The notes: generated from the sequence alone by a model not told the origin. DNA of 31,378 bases from Suilimivivens sp963650485 (GCA_963650485.1 CAVJLN010000031.1:1-31378), one strand, 5' to 3'; counted from the stretch's first letter, positions 6,691-16,040 are shown. Program-made: numbers and translations.

Positions 6691-9543
6691 ATGAAGAGTA
6701 AAATCTGGCTTTCAACATTTCGAGAAATTAAATCCTCCATGGGACGGTTCATTGCCATTATGGCAATTATCACCCTGGGAGTAGGTTTTTTTGCAGGTCT
6801 TAAGGTAACAGATTCTGCCATGAGAGCATCCATGCTCAAATATCTTACGAACAGGGCGTTTTACGATTTCCGGATGATTTCCACGCTGGGCTTTGAGGAG
6901 GAGGACATCGATTACATCAGGGAACAGCTGCCGGAGGCGAGGGCGGTGGAAGGAACGGTGTCGTTTGATATTATTGCAGAGGTAGGAGATAACACGGATA
7001 ACGTGAAGTTCTTAAGTATTCCGGAAAGCGTGAATACGATAGAGCTGGTGGCCGGAAGGCTGCCGGAAGCGGATGATGAATGCGTTGTGGATTCCTATAC
7101 CTATTCTGAGGATTCTATTGGCAGAACCGTTACGATACTGGATACCAATGACAGTGAGGATCGTGAACACTTTGTCTACAGGGAGTATACGATAGTGGGA
7201 ACCTGTAAATCCCCTCTTTATGTACAGTATGAGAGAGGAAATACGACGCTGGGAAATGGTGTGCTGAACGGCTTTGCCTACATTAATAAAGGAGGCTTTG
7301 ACTGCGAATATGATACGGACTGCTATATCAAGCTGGACAGTGACCTGCCATTGTATTCGGATGAGTATAAGGATCTGATCAATTCCACAGAAGACCGTAT
7401 GCAGGAAATCGTGGACAAGGCTGCACAGAACCGGTACGACCGGATTGTGGAAGAAGCACAGGAGGAGCTTGATGATGCCAGAACTTCCTTAGAGGAAGAA
7501 AAGGAAAAGGGGCAGCAGGAGCTTAATGATGCGAAGGCTTCCCTGGATGAAGCAAAGAAAAGCATTGATGAATATTCCGACATGAAAACACAGCTCCAGG
7601 CCGGTTTGGAGGAACTCGAATCGCAGATTGCTGCTATGGAGGAAGCTATGGCGGTATATCCGGAAGCAGTGGATCAGACGGCTTATCAGTATGCCCTGAC
7701 ACAAAAGCAGAGCTGTGAAAGCCAGCTTGACACGCTGACGAAGGCACTTGAGGATGCCAGGTGTCAGTACGAGGATGGACTGGCAGAATATGAAGACGGA
7801 CTTGCAGAGTTTGAGAGTAGGATCGCCGATGCAGAAGACGAGATTGCGGATGGTGAAGCCGAAATTGCAGATATGGAAAAGCCGACCACCTATCTGCTGG
7901 ATCGTACTTCAAATGCCGGGTATGTATGTTTTGAGAGCGATTCCGGAATTGTAGGTGCCATTGCAGATGTGTTCCCGATTTTCTTCTTCCTGGTAGCGGC
8001 ACTGGTGTGTATGACAACAATGAGCCGGATGGTGGAAGACCAGAGAACACAGATCGGTGTTCTGAAGGCATTGGGCTACGGAAATGCAAGGATTGCGGGA
8101 AAGTATGCCTTTTATTCCGGAGCTTCTGCCTTAGTGGGATGCGTAATCGGATACGCATCCGGAACAGTGGTTTTCCCGCAGGCAATCTGGTTTGCCTATC
8201 AGATGATGTACAATGCAGGGAGGATTGACTATCTTTTCGACGGGAAGCTGCTGGTGATCAGTATTCTGGTGGCACTCCTGTGCTCGGTAGGCATCACTCT
8301 GGCAGCCTGCAGAATGGAGCTGACACAGATGGCCGCTTCGCTGATGCGCCCTAAGGCGCCGAAGGCCGGGAAGAGAATCCTGCTTGAGCATATTCCCTTT
8401 ATCTGGAACCGGATGAAATTTTTACGGAAGGTATCGCTCAGGAATATTTTCCGTTATAAAGGAAGACTGATTATGATGGTTCTTGGAATCGGAGGCTGTA
8501 CGGCACTTCTGGTAGCAGGCTTTGGAATCTATGATTCCATTGCTGATATTGCGAAAAGCCAGTATCATAATGTTTCCTTATATGATGCAGATGTGATATT
8601 GAAGAATGCAGTTACGGATAGTGAGTCTGATGTATTAAGCAAGCTTGGTTATGCAAAGGAGGATTATATTCTGTTTTACCAGACGAATGCTGATATCAGC
8701 ACGGATGCGAAAACGAAGAATCTGTACATTAATGTATTTGATGATGAGACGGAGCTGGAGGGTTTTTATGATATGCATACCGAGGATGGAGATAAGCTTT
8801 CTCTTCCGGGCTTCGGGGAAGCAGTTATGAATGCCGGCATTGCGAAGCTACTTGGTGTTAAGGTGGGAGATTCCATCACGATTTCCTCAGAATCCATACG
8901 GAAGTATACGGTTAAAATCGTCGGACTGAATGAAAACTTCATTTATGACTATATTTACATCAACAGCTCTACCTATCAGGATATGACAGGGAAGCTGCCT
9001 CAGAAGAAAAATATATATCTGAATATGGATCCGGAGAAGGATGTTCATGAGGAGTCAGCGGTATTGCTCGGAGATAGTGGTATTGTATCGGTTATGCTGT
9101 CGGTTGATATGCTGGATCGCGTGGATAATATGATGAAAAGCATGAATATCATTATTTATATTGTCATTGGCTGTGCAGTTGCCCTGGCCTTCGTGGTGGT
9201 ATATAATCTGACCAATATCAACATCTCCGAGCGTGTGAGGGAGATTGCCACGGTTAAGGTGCTGGGCTTCCAGAAAAAGGAGTATCGTTCCTATGTGTTC
9301 CGGGAGAATATTGTAATGGCTGTTATGGGAGCTGCTGTCGGACTGCTTATGGGCAAATGGCTGCATTCCTTTATTATGAGTAAGATTGTGATTGATCTGA
9401 TTACCTTCGATGTGCGGATCACCTGGCAGAGCTATTTATACAGCTTTGCGCTGACCATTCTCTTTACTTATGGAATCAATGTGCTCATGAGAGGCAAACT
9501 GGATTCCATCAGTATGACGGAATCCCTGAAGGCTGTAGAGTAG
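6691..9543 (+). CDS. FtsX-type ABC permease with extracellular coiled coil
   Basis: A 950-residue membrane subunit with two FtsX domains. An N-terminal helix (about 18-40) is followed by a long extracellular part. That part includes a glutamate/lysine-rich coiled coil at roughly 240-385, with heptads such as AQEELDDARTSLEEEKEKG and a second helix bundle. Next come three membrane helices (FFFLVAALVCM; ASALVGCVIGY; LLVISILVALLC), a linker, another helix (MMVLGIGGCTALLVAGFGI), a second extracellular domain and three final helices. I took the ATG at 6691; an upstream TTG at 6676 overlaps the ATPase gene and lacks a ribosome binding site. The coiled coil suggests that it contacts a cell-wall or secreted partner, as FtsX does with hydrolases. 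The secreted repeat protein next door is one candidate, by position only. Confidence 0.88.
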   Translation: MKSKIWLSTFREIKSSMGRFIAIMAIITLGVGFFAGLKVTDSAMRASMLKYLTNRAFYDFRMISTLGFEEEDIDYIREQLPEARAVEGTVSFDIIAEVGDNTDNVKFLSIPESVNTIELVAGRLPEADDECVVDSYTYSEDSIGRTVTILDTNDSEDREHFVYREYTIVGTCKSPLYVQYERGNTTLGNGVLNGFAYINKGGFDCEYDTDCYIKLDSDLPLYSDEYKDLINSTEDRMQEIVDKAAQNRYDRIVEEAQEELDDARTSLEEEKEKGQQELNDAKASLDEAKKSIDEYSDMKTQLQAGLEELESQIAAMEEAMAVYPEAVDQTAYQYALTQKQSCESQLDTLTKALEDARCQYEDGLAEYEDGLAEFESRIADAEDEIADGEAEIADMEKPTTYLLDRTSNAGYVCFESDSGIVGAIADVFPIFFFLVAALVCMTTMSRMVEDQRTQIGVLKALGYGNARIAGKYAFYSGASALVGCVIGYASGTVVFPQAIWFAYQMMYNAGRIDYLFDGKLLVISILVALLCSVGITLAACRMELTQMAASLMRPKAPKAGKRILLEHIPFIWNRMKFLRKVSLRNIFRYKGRLIMMVLGIGGCTALLVAGFGIYDSIADIAKSQYHNVSLYDADVILKNAVTDSESDVLSKLGYAKEDYILFYQTNADISTDAKTKNLYINVFDDETELEGFYDMHTEDGDKLSLPGFGEAVMNAGIAKLLGVKVGDSITISSESIRKYTVKIVGLNENFIYDYIYINSSTYQDMTGKLPQKKNIYLNMDPEKDVHEESAVLLGDSGIVSVMLSVDMLDRVDNMMKSMNIIIYIVIGCAVALAFVVVYNLTNINISERVREIATVKVLGFQKKEYRSYVFRENIVMAVMGAAVGLLMGKWLHSFIMSKIVIDLITFDVRITWQSYLYSFALTILFTYGINVLMRGKLDSISMTESLKAVE

Positions 9544-9563
9544 CAGAATAGTATGGAAAACAG

Positions 9564-9592
9564 TTGCTTTTTTGAAAATTCTGTTGTACGAT
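9564..9592 (+). promoter_or_regulatory. Candidate promoter for the secreted repeat protein
   Basis: TTGCTT (9564-9569) and TACGAT (9587-9592) are 17 bases apart, about 80 bases before the start codon at 9671. The match is moderate. Nothing else clear is seen in 9544-9670. Confidence 0.35.
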
Positions 9593-9670
9593 GGTTTACA
9601 TAAAGGAAAAGTTATGAAAACCAACTAGAACAGGGTTGATGATATGACAGACCATAGGAGGGGATTCACC

Positions 9671-10936
9671 ATGAAGAAATGGACAGGATGGAAAATCTGT
9701 CTGGCAGCATGTCTGGCAGCAGCAATGATACTGACACCACTTTTACAGACGGAGGTATGCGCAGCAGAGACTGCCACTGTGCAGGGAACGGTTGCATCAG
9801 GAACGACAGCAGAGCTTTTAATGTTATCTACGAAGGATGGCAAGATGGAGATTAAGATTGACAGCAGTACCGATGTCAGTGAGGCGAGAATTCTTTTGCC
9901 GGAAACGAAGCTTTCCGTGGCAATCTCCCATGGTTCAGACGGTTACTGGCATGCGACCAAGATTACCTATAACGGTGCAGCAGTTGGAGTTACGGTGGAT
10001 ACTTCCAAGACCTCTACGGTAACCGGAACGATCAGTGATAAGACGAATGGCGATGTCCTTTATGTGGATACAGCACAGGGCGAGATGCAGATTAAGTATG
10101 ATCAGACGACCAATATCAACGGCTGCTCGGTACTGGTTGCTAACAGAAAATATAACATTACCTGTGCGCGTGGTTCCGATGCTTATATGCATGCGATATC
10201 TATTGCGGATGCATCCGGTACGCAAAGCAGCAGCTCCGGTACGGGAGGAACTTATGTAAATGGTACGGTATCTAGCAAGACCACAAGTGATGTCCTTTAC
10301 CTTGATACAAAGGACGGAACAATGGAGTTTAAGATCGATGGAAATGCGGATACCACAAATGGTAAGTGGAAGACAACAGGAACGAAGCTGACGGTATGGT
10401 TTTACCGTGGAAGTGATGCATACCTTCATGCAAACCGTGTTGCGGAAGGAACGACGACCGGTGGGAATAACAGCAATACCACAGGTACAGTGACCACTAC
10501 CTTTACCGGAACGATCAACAGTAAAACTACAGAGAGTGTGCTGTATCTTGATACGAATGGCGGAACGATGGAGTTTAAGATTGACAGCAACGCCAATACC
10601 ATCAACGGACTGATAGCAGTTGCAGGAAATAAGATGACCGTTGGAGGATACAACGGAAATGACGGTTACTGGCATGCATCTACTTTGACAGGAGAACGGG
10701 GCAGCAGCTCTGCATCGGTGAATACTTCATCCACGATCACCGTAACCGGAACAGTTTCCAGCAGATCCACGGAGAAGGTAATCTATCTGGATACCAGTGG
10801 CGGCACCATGGAATTAAAGCTGGATGCATTAAGAAGTGTCAATAATTGTAAGATTCTGATTACCGGTAAAAAGATTACGGTAACCTGCGGATCCGGAAAT
10901 GATGAGTACTGGCATGCACTGGATATCACTGCATGA
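9671..10936 (+). CDS. Secreted protein with five beta-rich repeats
   Basis: A 421-residue exported protein of unknown function. A signal peptide (MKKWTGWK, a hydrophobic core and VCAA at about 29-32) is followed by five repeats of about 64 residues starting near 36, 112, 195, 275 and 355. Each follows the pattern TGTxxSKTTxxVLYLDTxxG, TMEFKID, a G..LTV stretch and an ending like GSDxYWHAxxI. Ser/Thr/Gly-rich linkers separate repeats 2 to 5. The alternating pattern suggests small OB-like barrels similar to DUF5666-type repeats; this is inference. There is no sortase motif or membrane anchor. AGGAGGGG precedes the ATG at 9671, so the frame opening at 9644 is not the start. A strong terminator follows. 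Confidence 0.8.
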   Translation: MKKWTGWKICLAACLAAAMILTPLLQTEVCAAETATVQGTVASGTTAELLMLSTKDGKMEIKIDSSTDVSEARILLPETKLSVAISHGSDGYWHATKITYNGAAVGVTVDTSKTSTVTGTISDKTNGDVLYVDTAQGEMQIKYDQTTNINGCSVLVANRKYNITCARGSDAYMHAISIADASGTQSSSSGTGGTYVNGTVSSKTTSDVLYLDTKDGTMEFKIDGNADTTNGKWKTTGTKLTVWFYRGSDAYLHANRVAEGTTTGGNNSNTTGTVTTTFTGTINSKTTESVLYLDTNGGTMEFKIDSNANTINGLIAVAGNKMTVGGYNGNDGYWHASTLTGERGSSSASVNTSSTITVTGTVSSRSTEKVIYLDTSGGTMELKLDALRSVNNCKILITGKKITVTCGSGNDEYWHALDITA

Positions 10937-11010
10937 AAATAATCATAAATGAGGGGCAAAATACCTTTTGAATCTCAGATCATTTCGTTAAGCTGTAGGG
11001 TTAATTAACA

Positions 11011-11058
11011 GGGTTAGATCCTAATTGTCCTAATTGGGGTCTAACCCTTATTTTTATC
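11011..11058 (+). terminator. Intrinsic terminator after the repeat-protein gene
   Basis: GGGTTAGA-CC (11011-11021) pairs with GGGG-TCTAACCC (11036-11047), followed by TTATTTTTAT. The loop holds a short direct repeat (CCTAATTG twice). Confidence 0.8.
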
Positions 11059-11087
11059 TTGTTTTCAAACGGTAAGTGGAATAAAAT
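11059..11087 (+). promoter_or_regulatory. Candidate promoter of the GHL6/epimerase/fucI operon
   Basis: TTGTTT (11059-11064) and TAAAAT (11082-11087) are 17 bases apart, directly after the terminator. The predicted start point falls in the ATTATTCAGAG repeat. Confidence 0.5.
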
Positions 11088-11088
11088 A

Positions 11089-11140
11089 GAATTATTCAGA
11101 GCAGAAGTGCAACGAAATCAATCGGATGCTGAATAATATT
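11089..11140. repeat. Degenerate short MITE-end pair
   Basis: AATTATTCAGAGC near 11090 and GCTGAATAATATT near 11128 are inverted and resemble the MITE termini, about 27 bp apart. No target duplication is visible. The pair lies in the untranslated leader of the sugar operon. Confidence 0.4.
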
Positions 11141-11166
11141 AAAACCGCTCATTGGGAGGGCAGAAT

Positions 11167-13206
11167 ATGTGGATTAAAGGAAACTACAGACGAAATTTAA
11201 TGGACATGCATATTGATGACTGGAATCCGGAGTTTCTTTCCAAAATCAATGTGAAGGAGTATGTGGAAGCCCTGAAGGATGCAGGCGTTCAGGCTGCAAT
11301 GGTAAAGGGAAAGCCGCATACCGGACTGTGCTACTATCCGACCAAGGTCGGACGGATGCACCGGGGGCTTAAGGGGTATGATTTCTTTGGTGATATGGTG
11401 AAAACCTGTCATGAAAACGGCATTGCCGTGATTGCTTACTTTACGCAGATTTTTGATAACTGGGCATATGAAGAGCATCCGTCCTGGAGACTGGTCACGG
11501 CAGAAGGAAAGATGATGCGCGAGTATCGCCATGGGGAAGATTTCAAGAGCGGACGCTATGGAATTGTCTGCCCGAACAATCCGGAGTACCGGGAATATGT
11601 GAAGGCGTGTCTTACCGAAATGAACACCATGTATGATTTTGAGGGAATGTTCCTTGATATGACCTTTTTCCCGGAGGTGTGCTACTGTGCGAGCTGCCGG
11701 GAACGCTATAAGAAGGAGACCGGTAAGGAACTCCCGCGTAAAATGGACTGGAAGAATCCGGACTGGCTGGACTTCGTATACCGCAGGGACCTGTGGATGG
11801 CAGAGTATGCGAATTTCGCAACTGCCTGTGTGAAAGCCGTAAAGCCGAACGTAACGATTGAGCATCAGTTTTCCAGAATTACCGGAGGCTGGGTGGATGG
11901 CAGCAGTGAACTGCTGACGGAAGCCATTGATTATTGCGGTGGTGATTATTACGGCGGATTTTTGCAGCAGACCTTTATTAATAAGTATTACAAAAATGTA
12001 TCTCCGAATCTTCCGTTCGTATATCATACATCAAGATGTGATCCGGAGCTTGCTTATCATACCACCACGAAGACAGAAGAAGAGCTGATGCTTCATGTCA
12101 TCACGGCACTGGTACATAACGGTGCATTCCTGCTTGTGGATGCGATCAATCCGGATGGCTCGATTGTTCCGGAGGTGTATCACGGACTGATGAAGCGGAT
12201 TTATGCAAAAACCAGCCCGTATGAGAAATATGTGTCCGGTAATTTCCATCACAATGCAGCGATCTGGTTTGCAACGCATGCGAAATATAACCCGAATGAA
12301 AATTGTGAGGATATGATGCAGAAGAAGATTCATCCGGATCTTTATCTGGATGGCCCGGTGGCAGCAGCATCGATCATGCGTGAAAATAATATTCCGTTTG
12401 AAGTCATCGGAACAAAGAACATCGATGCAGAGAAAGCCGATGTAATGATTCTGTCTCATGTGGCAGCGATCCGTGATGAAGAAATGGATAAGCTTGAAGC
12501 CTATGTGAACCGTGGCGGCAATCTGTATATCAGCGGCCCGGTGGGACATCCGAGACTGCAGAAGATGCTTGGCATTGAAGTAACCGGAAGGACAGAGCAT
12601 CAGTTTACTTACATGCGTCCGACGGAGGAAGGAATGGCCATTTTCGAAGGCTTTGGAAGTCTTACTCCACTCACTGTTCCCATGGCGCAGATGACTGCGG
12701 AGATTACAGATCCGGAAGGAGTGACCGTGCTGGCAACCAGAGTGCTGCCTTATACATTGACGGATACAGAAGACTTTGCGGCAATCCATTCAAATCCGCC
12801 CGGAATCTATACCGATGAACCCTGCGTAATCTGTAAGGACACCGGCAGGGGTAAGCTTCTCTGGTCGGCTGCTCCGATCGAAATGTCGCGTCCGTACATG
12901 AGCCGCCAGGTCTTTACGAGAATGATTCAATCTCTTATCGGAGAGATGGTTTATACCTCCAATGCGCCGAAGTTTGTCGAAGTGATTGGATGGGAAAAGG
13001 ACGGCAGTGATTATTTTGCAGTCATCAACGAGCAGGAGGAATCGCCGGTAGTGCCGATGCATGATATTTATATTGATGTGAAGAAACCGGATAAAAAGGC
13101 GGTATTGCTGCCGGAGGAAACAGAGCTTAAGACAGAAGTGCTTGGTGATACGTTACGGATTTATATGCCGAAGGTTGAGATTTTCCAGATGCTCAGGCTG
13201 GTATAG
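11167..13206 (+). CDS. GHL6-type glycoside hydrolase with trimerisation-like domain
   Basis: A 679-residue cytosolic protein that looks like the hypothetical glycosyl hydrolase 6 group (TIM barrel distantly related to alpha-L-fucosidases and GH42), followed by a beta-galactosidase trimerisation-like class-I glutaminase fold (about 370-560). D164 in EGMFLDMTFF is a likely catalytic acid. Just after it, C172-x-C174-x2-C177 (CYCASC) is a typical cysteine cluster of this group, perhaps metal-binding. GGGAGG lies 7 bases before the ATG at 11167; the TTG at 11152 overlaps that site. It is first in an operon with a ketose 3-epimerase and L-fucose isomerase. That suggests it frees an aldose those enzymes can use, such as L-fucose, D-arabinose or D-altrose. 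The true substrate is not known. Confidence 0.75.
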   Translation: MWIKGNYRRNLMDMHIDDWNPEFLSKINVKEYVEALKDAGVQAAMVKGKPHTGLCYYPTKVGRMHRGLKGYDFFGDMVKTCHENGIAVIAYFTQIFDNWAYEEHPSWRLVTAEGKMMREYRHGEDFKSGRYGIVCPNNPEYREYVKACLTEMNTMYDFEGMFLDMTFFPEVCYCASCRERYKKETGKELPRKMDWKNPDWLDFVYRRDLWMAEYANFATACVKAVKPNVTIEHQFSRITGGWVDGSSELLTEAIDYCGGDYYGGFLQQTFINKYYKNVSPNLPFVYHTSRCDPELAYHTTTKTEEELMLHVITALVHNGAFLLVDAINPDGSIVPEVYHGLMKRIYAKTSPYEKYVSGNFHHNAAIWFATHAKYNPNENCEDMMQKKIHPDLYLDGPVAAASIMRENNIPFEVIGTKNIDAEKADVMILSHVAAIRDEEMDKLEAYVNRGGNLYISGPVGHPRLQKMLGIEVTGRTEHQFTYMRPTEEGMAIFEGFGSLTPLTVPMAQMTAEITDPEGVTVLATRVLPYTLTDTEDFAAIHSNPPGIYTDEPCVICKDTGRGKLLWSAAPIEMSRPYMSRQVFTRMIQSLIGEMVYTSNAPKFVEVIGWEKDGSDYFAVINEQEESPVVPMHDIYIDVKKPDKKAVLLPEETELKTEVLGDTLRIYMPKVEIFQMLRLV

Positions 13207-13291
13207 GAATCCCGATTCAGAGAGATGCAGGTATCGGACCGTGTAATAATGGAACAGTGAAAAATAGATGCAAGAAAGGAAAATGAATAAA

Positions 13292-14191
13292 ATGAAATAT
13301 GGAATTTATTTTGCATATTGGGAAAAGGAGTGGAATGTTGACCAGAAGAAATACATTTCCAAGGTAAAGGATCTGGGCTTTGACATTCTGGAAATCTCCT
13401 GTGCGATGCTCAAAAATATCAGCAAGGATGAGCTGCTTGAGATGAAGAAGATGGCAGAGAATGCAGGAGTTACGCTGACAGCCGGATATGGACCGAATGC
13501 GAAAGAGAACCTTGGCAGTAGTGATCCGGAGGTAGTTAAGAATGCGATTGCATTTTATACTGATATTCTGAAGAAGCTGGAAATTCTCGATATCCATACG
13601 ATTGGCGGCGGTATTTATTCTTACTGGCCGGTGGATTATTCCAGACCGATTGATAAAGCGGGGGACTGGGCAAGAAGTGTTGCCAATGTGCGTACAGTCG
13701 GTAAGATTGCCGGAGAATGCGGCGTGGAATACTGCCTTGAGGTTTTGAACCGTTTTGAAGGATATCTGCTCAATACCTGTGCGGAAGCGAAGCAGTTCGT
13801 GGAAGAGGTGGATGTTCCGGCAGTGAAGATTATGCTGGATACCTTCCATATGAATATTGAAGAGGATGATATGGTAGAAGCAATTTTACTGGCAGGAGAC
13901 CGTCTCGGACATTTCCATGTCGGTGAAAACAACCGCCGGCTTCCGGGAAAGGGAGGAATGCCGTGGTATCAGATCGGCAGTGCACTCCGGGCGATCGGAT
14001 ATGACAGGAATGTCGTTATGGAGCCGTTTGTAAGAAGCGGTGGTGGAGTCGGAAGTGATATTAAAGTATGGCGTGACTTGAGCAAGGGCGCAGATGAACA
14101 GAGACTGGATCTTGATGCAGCAGCTTCGGTGGCTTACCTCAGGAATGTATTCAGTGGTCCGAACTCCGATTATTCAAGTGTGTTGAGATAA
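13292..14191 (+). CDS. D-allulose (psicose)/D-tagatose 3-epimerase
   Basis: A 299-residue TIM-barrel epimerase that inverts C3 of free ketoses. The N-terminus MKYGIYFAYWEKEW closely parallels the Clostridium cellulolyticum D-psicose 3-epimerase, which sets the start at 13292 over the ATGs at 13268 and 13283. Metal ligands and catalytic residues fall at the same numbers as I recall for that enzyme: E150 (CLEVLNRFE), D183 (MLDTFHMNIEE), H209 (GHFHVGENNR) and E244 (VMEPF), with R215 also kept. Metal is probably Mn or Co. The family accepts D-fructose/D-allulose, D-tagatose/D-sorbose and D-ribulose/D-xylulose, so the in vivo substrate depends on its neighbours. It lies between the GHL6 hydrolase and fucI. 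Confidence 0.9.
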   Translation: MKYGIYFAYWEKEWNVDQKKYISKVKDLGFDILEISCAMLKNISKDELLEMKKMAENAGVTLTAGYGPNAKENLGSSDPEVVKNAIAFYTDILKKLEILDIHTIGGGIYSYWPVDYSRPIDKAGDWARSVANVRTVGKIAGECGVEYCLEVLNRFEGYLLNTCAEAKQFVEEVDVPAVKIMLDTFHMNIEEDDMVEAILLAGDRLGHFHVGENNRRLPGKGGMPWYQIGSALRAIGYDRNVVMEPFVRSGGGVGSDIKVWRDLSKGADEQRLDLDAAASVAYLRNVFSGPNSDYSSVLR

Positions 14192-14269
14192 GACACAGAG
14201 CGGACCGTAGAGTAAGCTGTAACGGATTGCAAATAGATATGTGATAAAAGAGATAAAGGAGAGAGTGAT

Positions 14270-16039
14270 ATGAAAAGTTATCCGGCAATAGGAATTCGTC
14301 CCATCGTAGATTCCAGACGTATGGGAATTCGTGATGCACTGGAGGGAAAGGTGCGTGAAATGGCAGAGGCTGCCAAAAAGCTGATGGAAGAAAATGTATT
14401 TTATGCAGACGGAACTCCGGTCAAGGTTGTGATTTTTCCGGGAAGCATTGCGGGAGGCGAAGAGGCCGCAAGATGTGCTTCTTATTTTGAAACACAGAAT
14501 GTGGTTGCAACGCTCAGTGTAACACCGAGTTGGTGCTACCCGTTAGAAACGATTGATATTTCCCCACTTACGATTAAGGCGATCTGGGGATTTAACGGTA
14601 CGGAGCGTCCGGGAGCCGTTTATCTGGCCTCTGCGCTTGCCGCACACAACCAGATGAAGCTGCCCTGCTATTCCATTTACGGAAGAGATGTACAGGATAT
14701 GGAAGAGAGCGAGATCCCTTCCGATGTACAGGAAAAGATTCTGCGGTTCGCAAGATGTGCAGCCGTAGTCGGACAGATGAAGAACCGATCCTATGTAGGT
14801 ATCGGTGCGGTTTCCATGGGAATCATGGGTTCCTTTATTGATCCGCTGTTTTATATCCAGTATCTGGGCATGCGTCCGGAATGGGTGGATATGACAGAGA
14901 TCCTGCGCAGAATGGATCTGGGGATTTATGATGAAGAAAAGTTCAAAGAGGCGTTTGCATGGGTAAAGGCCCACTGTAAGGAAGGACATGATCCGAATCC
15001 GGACAGCCGTGCGCACAGCAGACAGCAGAAGGATGAAGAATGGGAATTCGTTGTAAAGATGACGCTCATTGTGAAGGACATTATGGAAGGTAATGAGAAG
15101 CTCGCAGATAAGGGCTTCGTAGAGGAGTCTTTGGGAAGAAATGCTTTGTTTGCAGGCTTCCAGGGACAGCGTATGTGGACGGATTATAAGCCGAATGCAG
15201 ATTTTACAGAGGCTATCCTTAATTCTACCTTCGACTGGGAAGGAAAGAGAGCACCCTATGTATTCGCAACAGAGAATGATAACCTGAACGGACTTTCCAT
15301 GTTGTTTGGAAATCTCCTCACCGGAAAGGCAAGCGGATTTTCAGATGTCCGGTGCTACTGGAGCCCGGAGGCTGTGGAACGTGTGACCGGATGGAAGCCG
15401 GAGGGCTCGGCTAAGGAGGGCTTTATTCACCTGATCAACTCCGGCTCCACCTGTCTGGATGCTACCGGAAAGAGTAAGGATGCACAGGGGAATGCCGTGA
15501 TGAAGCCCTGGTGGGAGATGACAGAGGAGGACATCCATGCCTGTCTGAATGCAACAGACTGGTGTCCGGCTGAGCTTTGCCAGTTCCGTGGCGGCGGATA
15601 TTCTTCCCATTTCAAAACGGATGCAGAGATGCCGCTTACAATGGTTCGTGTGAATCTGGTAGAGGGTGTGGGACCGGTGCTTCAGATTGCGGAGGGCAAG
15701 AGCATTACCCTGCCTGAGGACGTGCATAAGAAGATTGATGACCGGACCGATCCGACCTGGCCGACGACCTGGTTTGTACCACGCACGACAGGCGAAGGCG
15801 CATTCCGTGATGTATATAGCGTGATGGCGAACTGGGGTGCCAATCATGGAGCCTTTATTCATGGACATATCGGCGCAGACCTCATCACACTGGCTTCCAT
15901 GCTCCGAATTCCGGTTGTCATGCATAACGTGGAAGAGGAGAAGATTTTCCGTCCGCATGCGTGGGGAAGCTTCGGAACCAGGGATATGGAAGCTGCAGAC
16001 ATGGCTGCCTGCAAGGCTTACGGACCGCTGTATGGTTAA
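14270..16039 (+). CDS. fucI: L-fucose isomerase (also D-arabinose/D-altrose-active family)
   Basis: At 589 residues it is collinear with E. coli FucI (591). It interconverts L-fucose and L-fuculose; the family also handles D-arabinose/D-ribulose and some C6 analogues. Active-site residues are E335 (ATEND), D359 (FSDVRCYWSPE) and H526 (NWGANHG), equal to E337, D361 and H528 of E. coli after a two-residue shift. Other FucI blocks are clear: GIRPIVDSRRMG, AIWGFNGTERPGAVYLA, GFQGQR. AAAGGAG precedes the ATG. It ends the operon; no fuculokinase, fuculose-phosphate aldolase or permease is present. This argues that its ketose product goes to the 3-epimerase rather than the standard phosphorylated fucose route. 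Confidence 0.95.
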   Translation: MKSYPAIGIRPIVDSRRMGIRDALEGKVREMAEAAKKLMEENVFYADGTPVKVVIFPGSIAGGEEAARCASYFETQNVVATLSVTPSWCYPLETIDISPLTIKAIWGFNGTERPGAVYLASALAAHNQMKLPCYSIYGRDVQDMEESEIPSDVQEKILRFARCAAVVGQMKNRSYVGIGAVSMGIMGSFIDPLFYIQYLGMRPEWVDMTEILRRMDLGIYDEEKFKEAFAWVKAHCKEGHDPNPDSRAHSRQQKDEEWEFVVKMTLIVKDIMEGNEKLADKGFVEESLGRNALFAGFQGQRMWTDYKPNADFTEAILNSTFDWEGKRAPYVFATENDNLNGLSMLFGNLLTGKASGFSDVRCYWSPEAVERVTGWKPEGSAKEGFIHLINSGSTCLDATGKSKDAQGNAVMKPWWEMTEEDIHACLNATDWCPAELCQFRGGGYSSHFKTDAEMPLTMVRVNLVEGVGPVLQIAEGKSITLPEDVHKKIDDRTDPTWPTTWFVPRTTGEGAFRDVYSVMANWGANHGAFIHGHIGADLITLASMLRIPVVMHNVEEEKIFRPHAWGSFGTRDMEAADMAACKAYGPLYG

Positions 16040-16040
16040 T

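Noticed and set aside
7646..8185. 179-residue minus-strand frame
   Set aside because: It is antisense to the FtsX-type permease and low in plausible protein features.
9935..10675. 246-residue minus-strand frame
   Set aside because: It is antisense to the five-repeat secreted protein. Its internal repetition merely mirrors the repeats of the real gene.
14543..15958. Minus-strand frames opposite fucI
   Set aside because: fucI is collinear with the E. coli enzyme over its full length, so these are shadows.
14270..16039. Classic L-fucose operon
   Set aside because: No fuculokinase, fuculose-phosphate aldolase, lactaldehyde reductase or fucose permease is found in the window.
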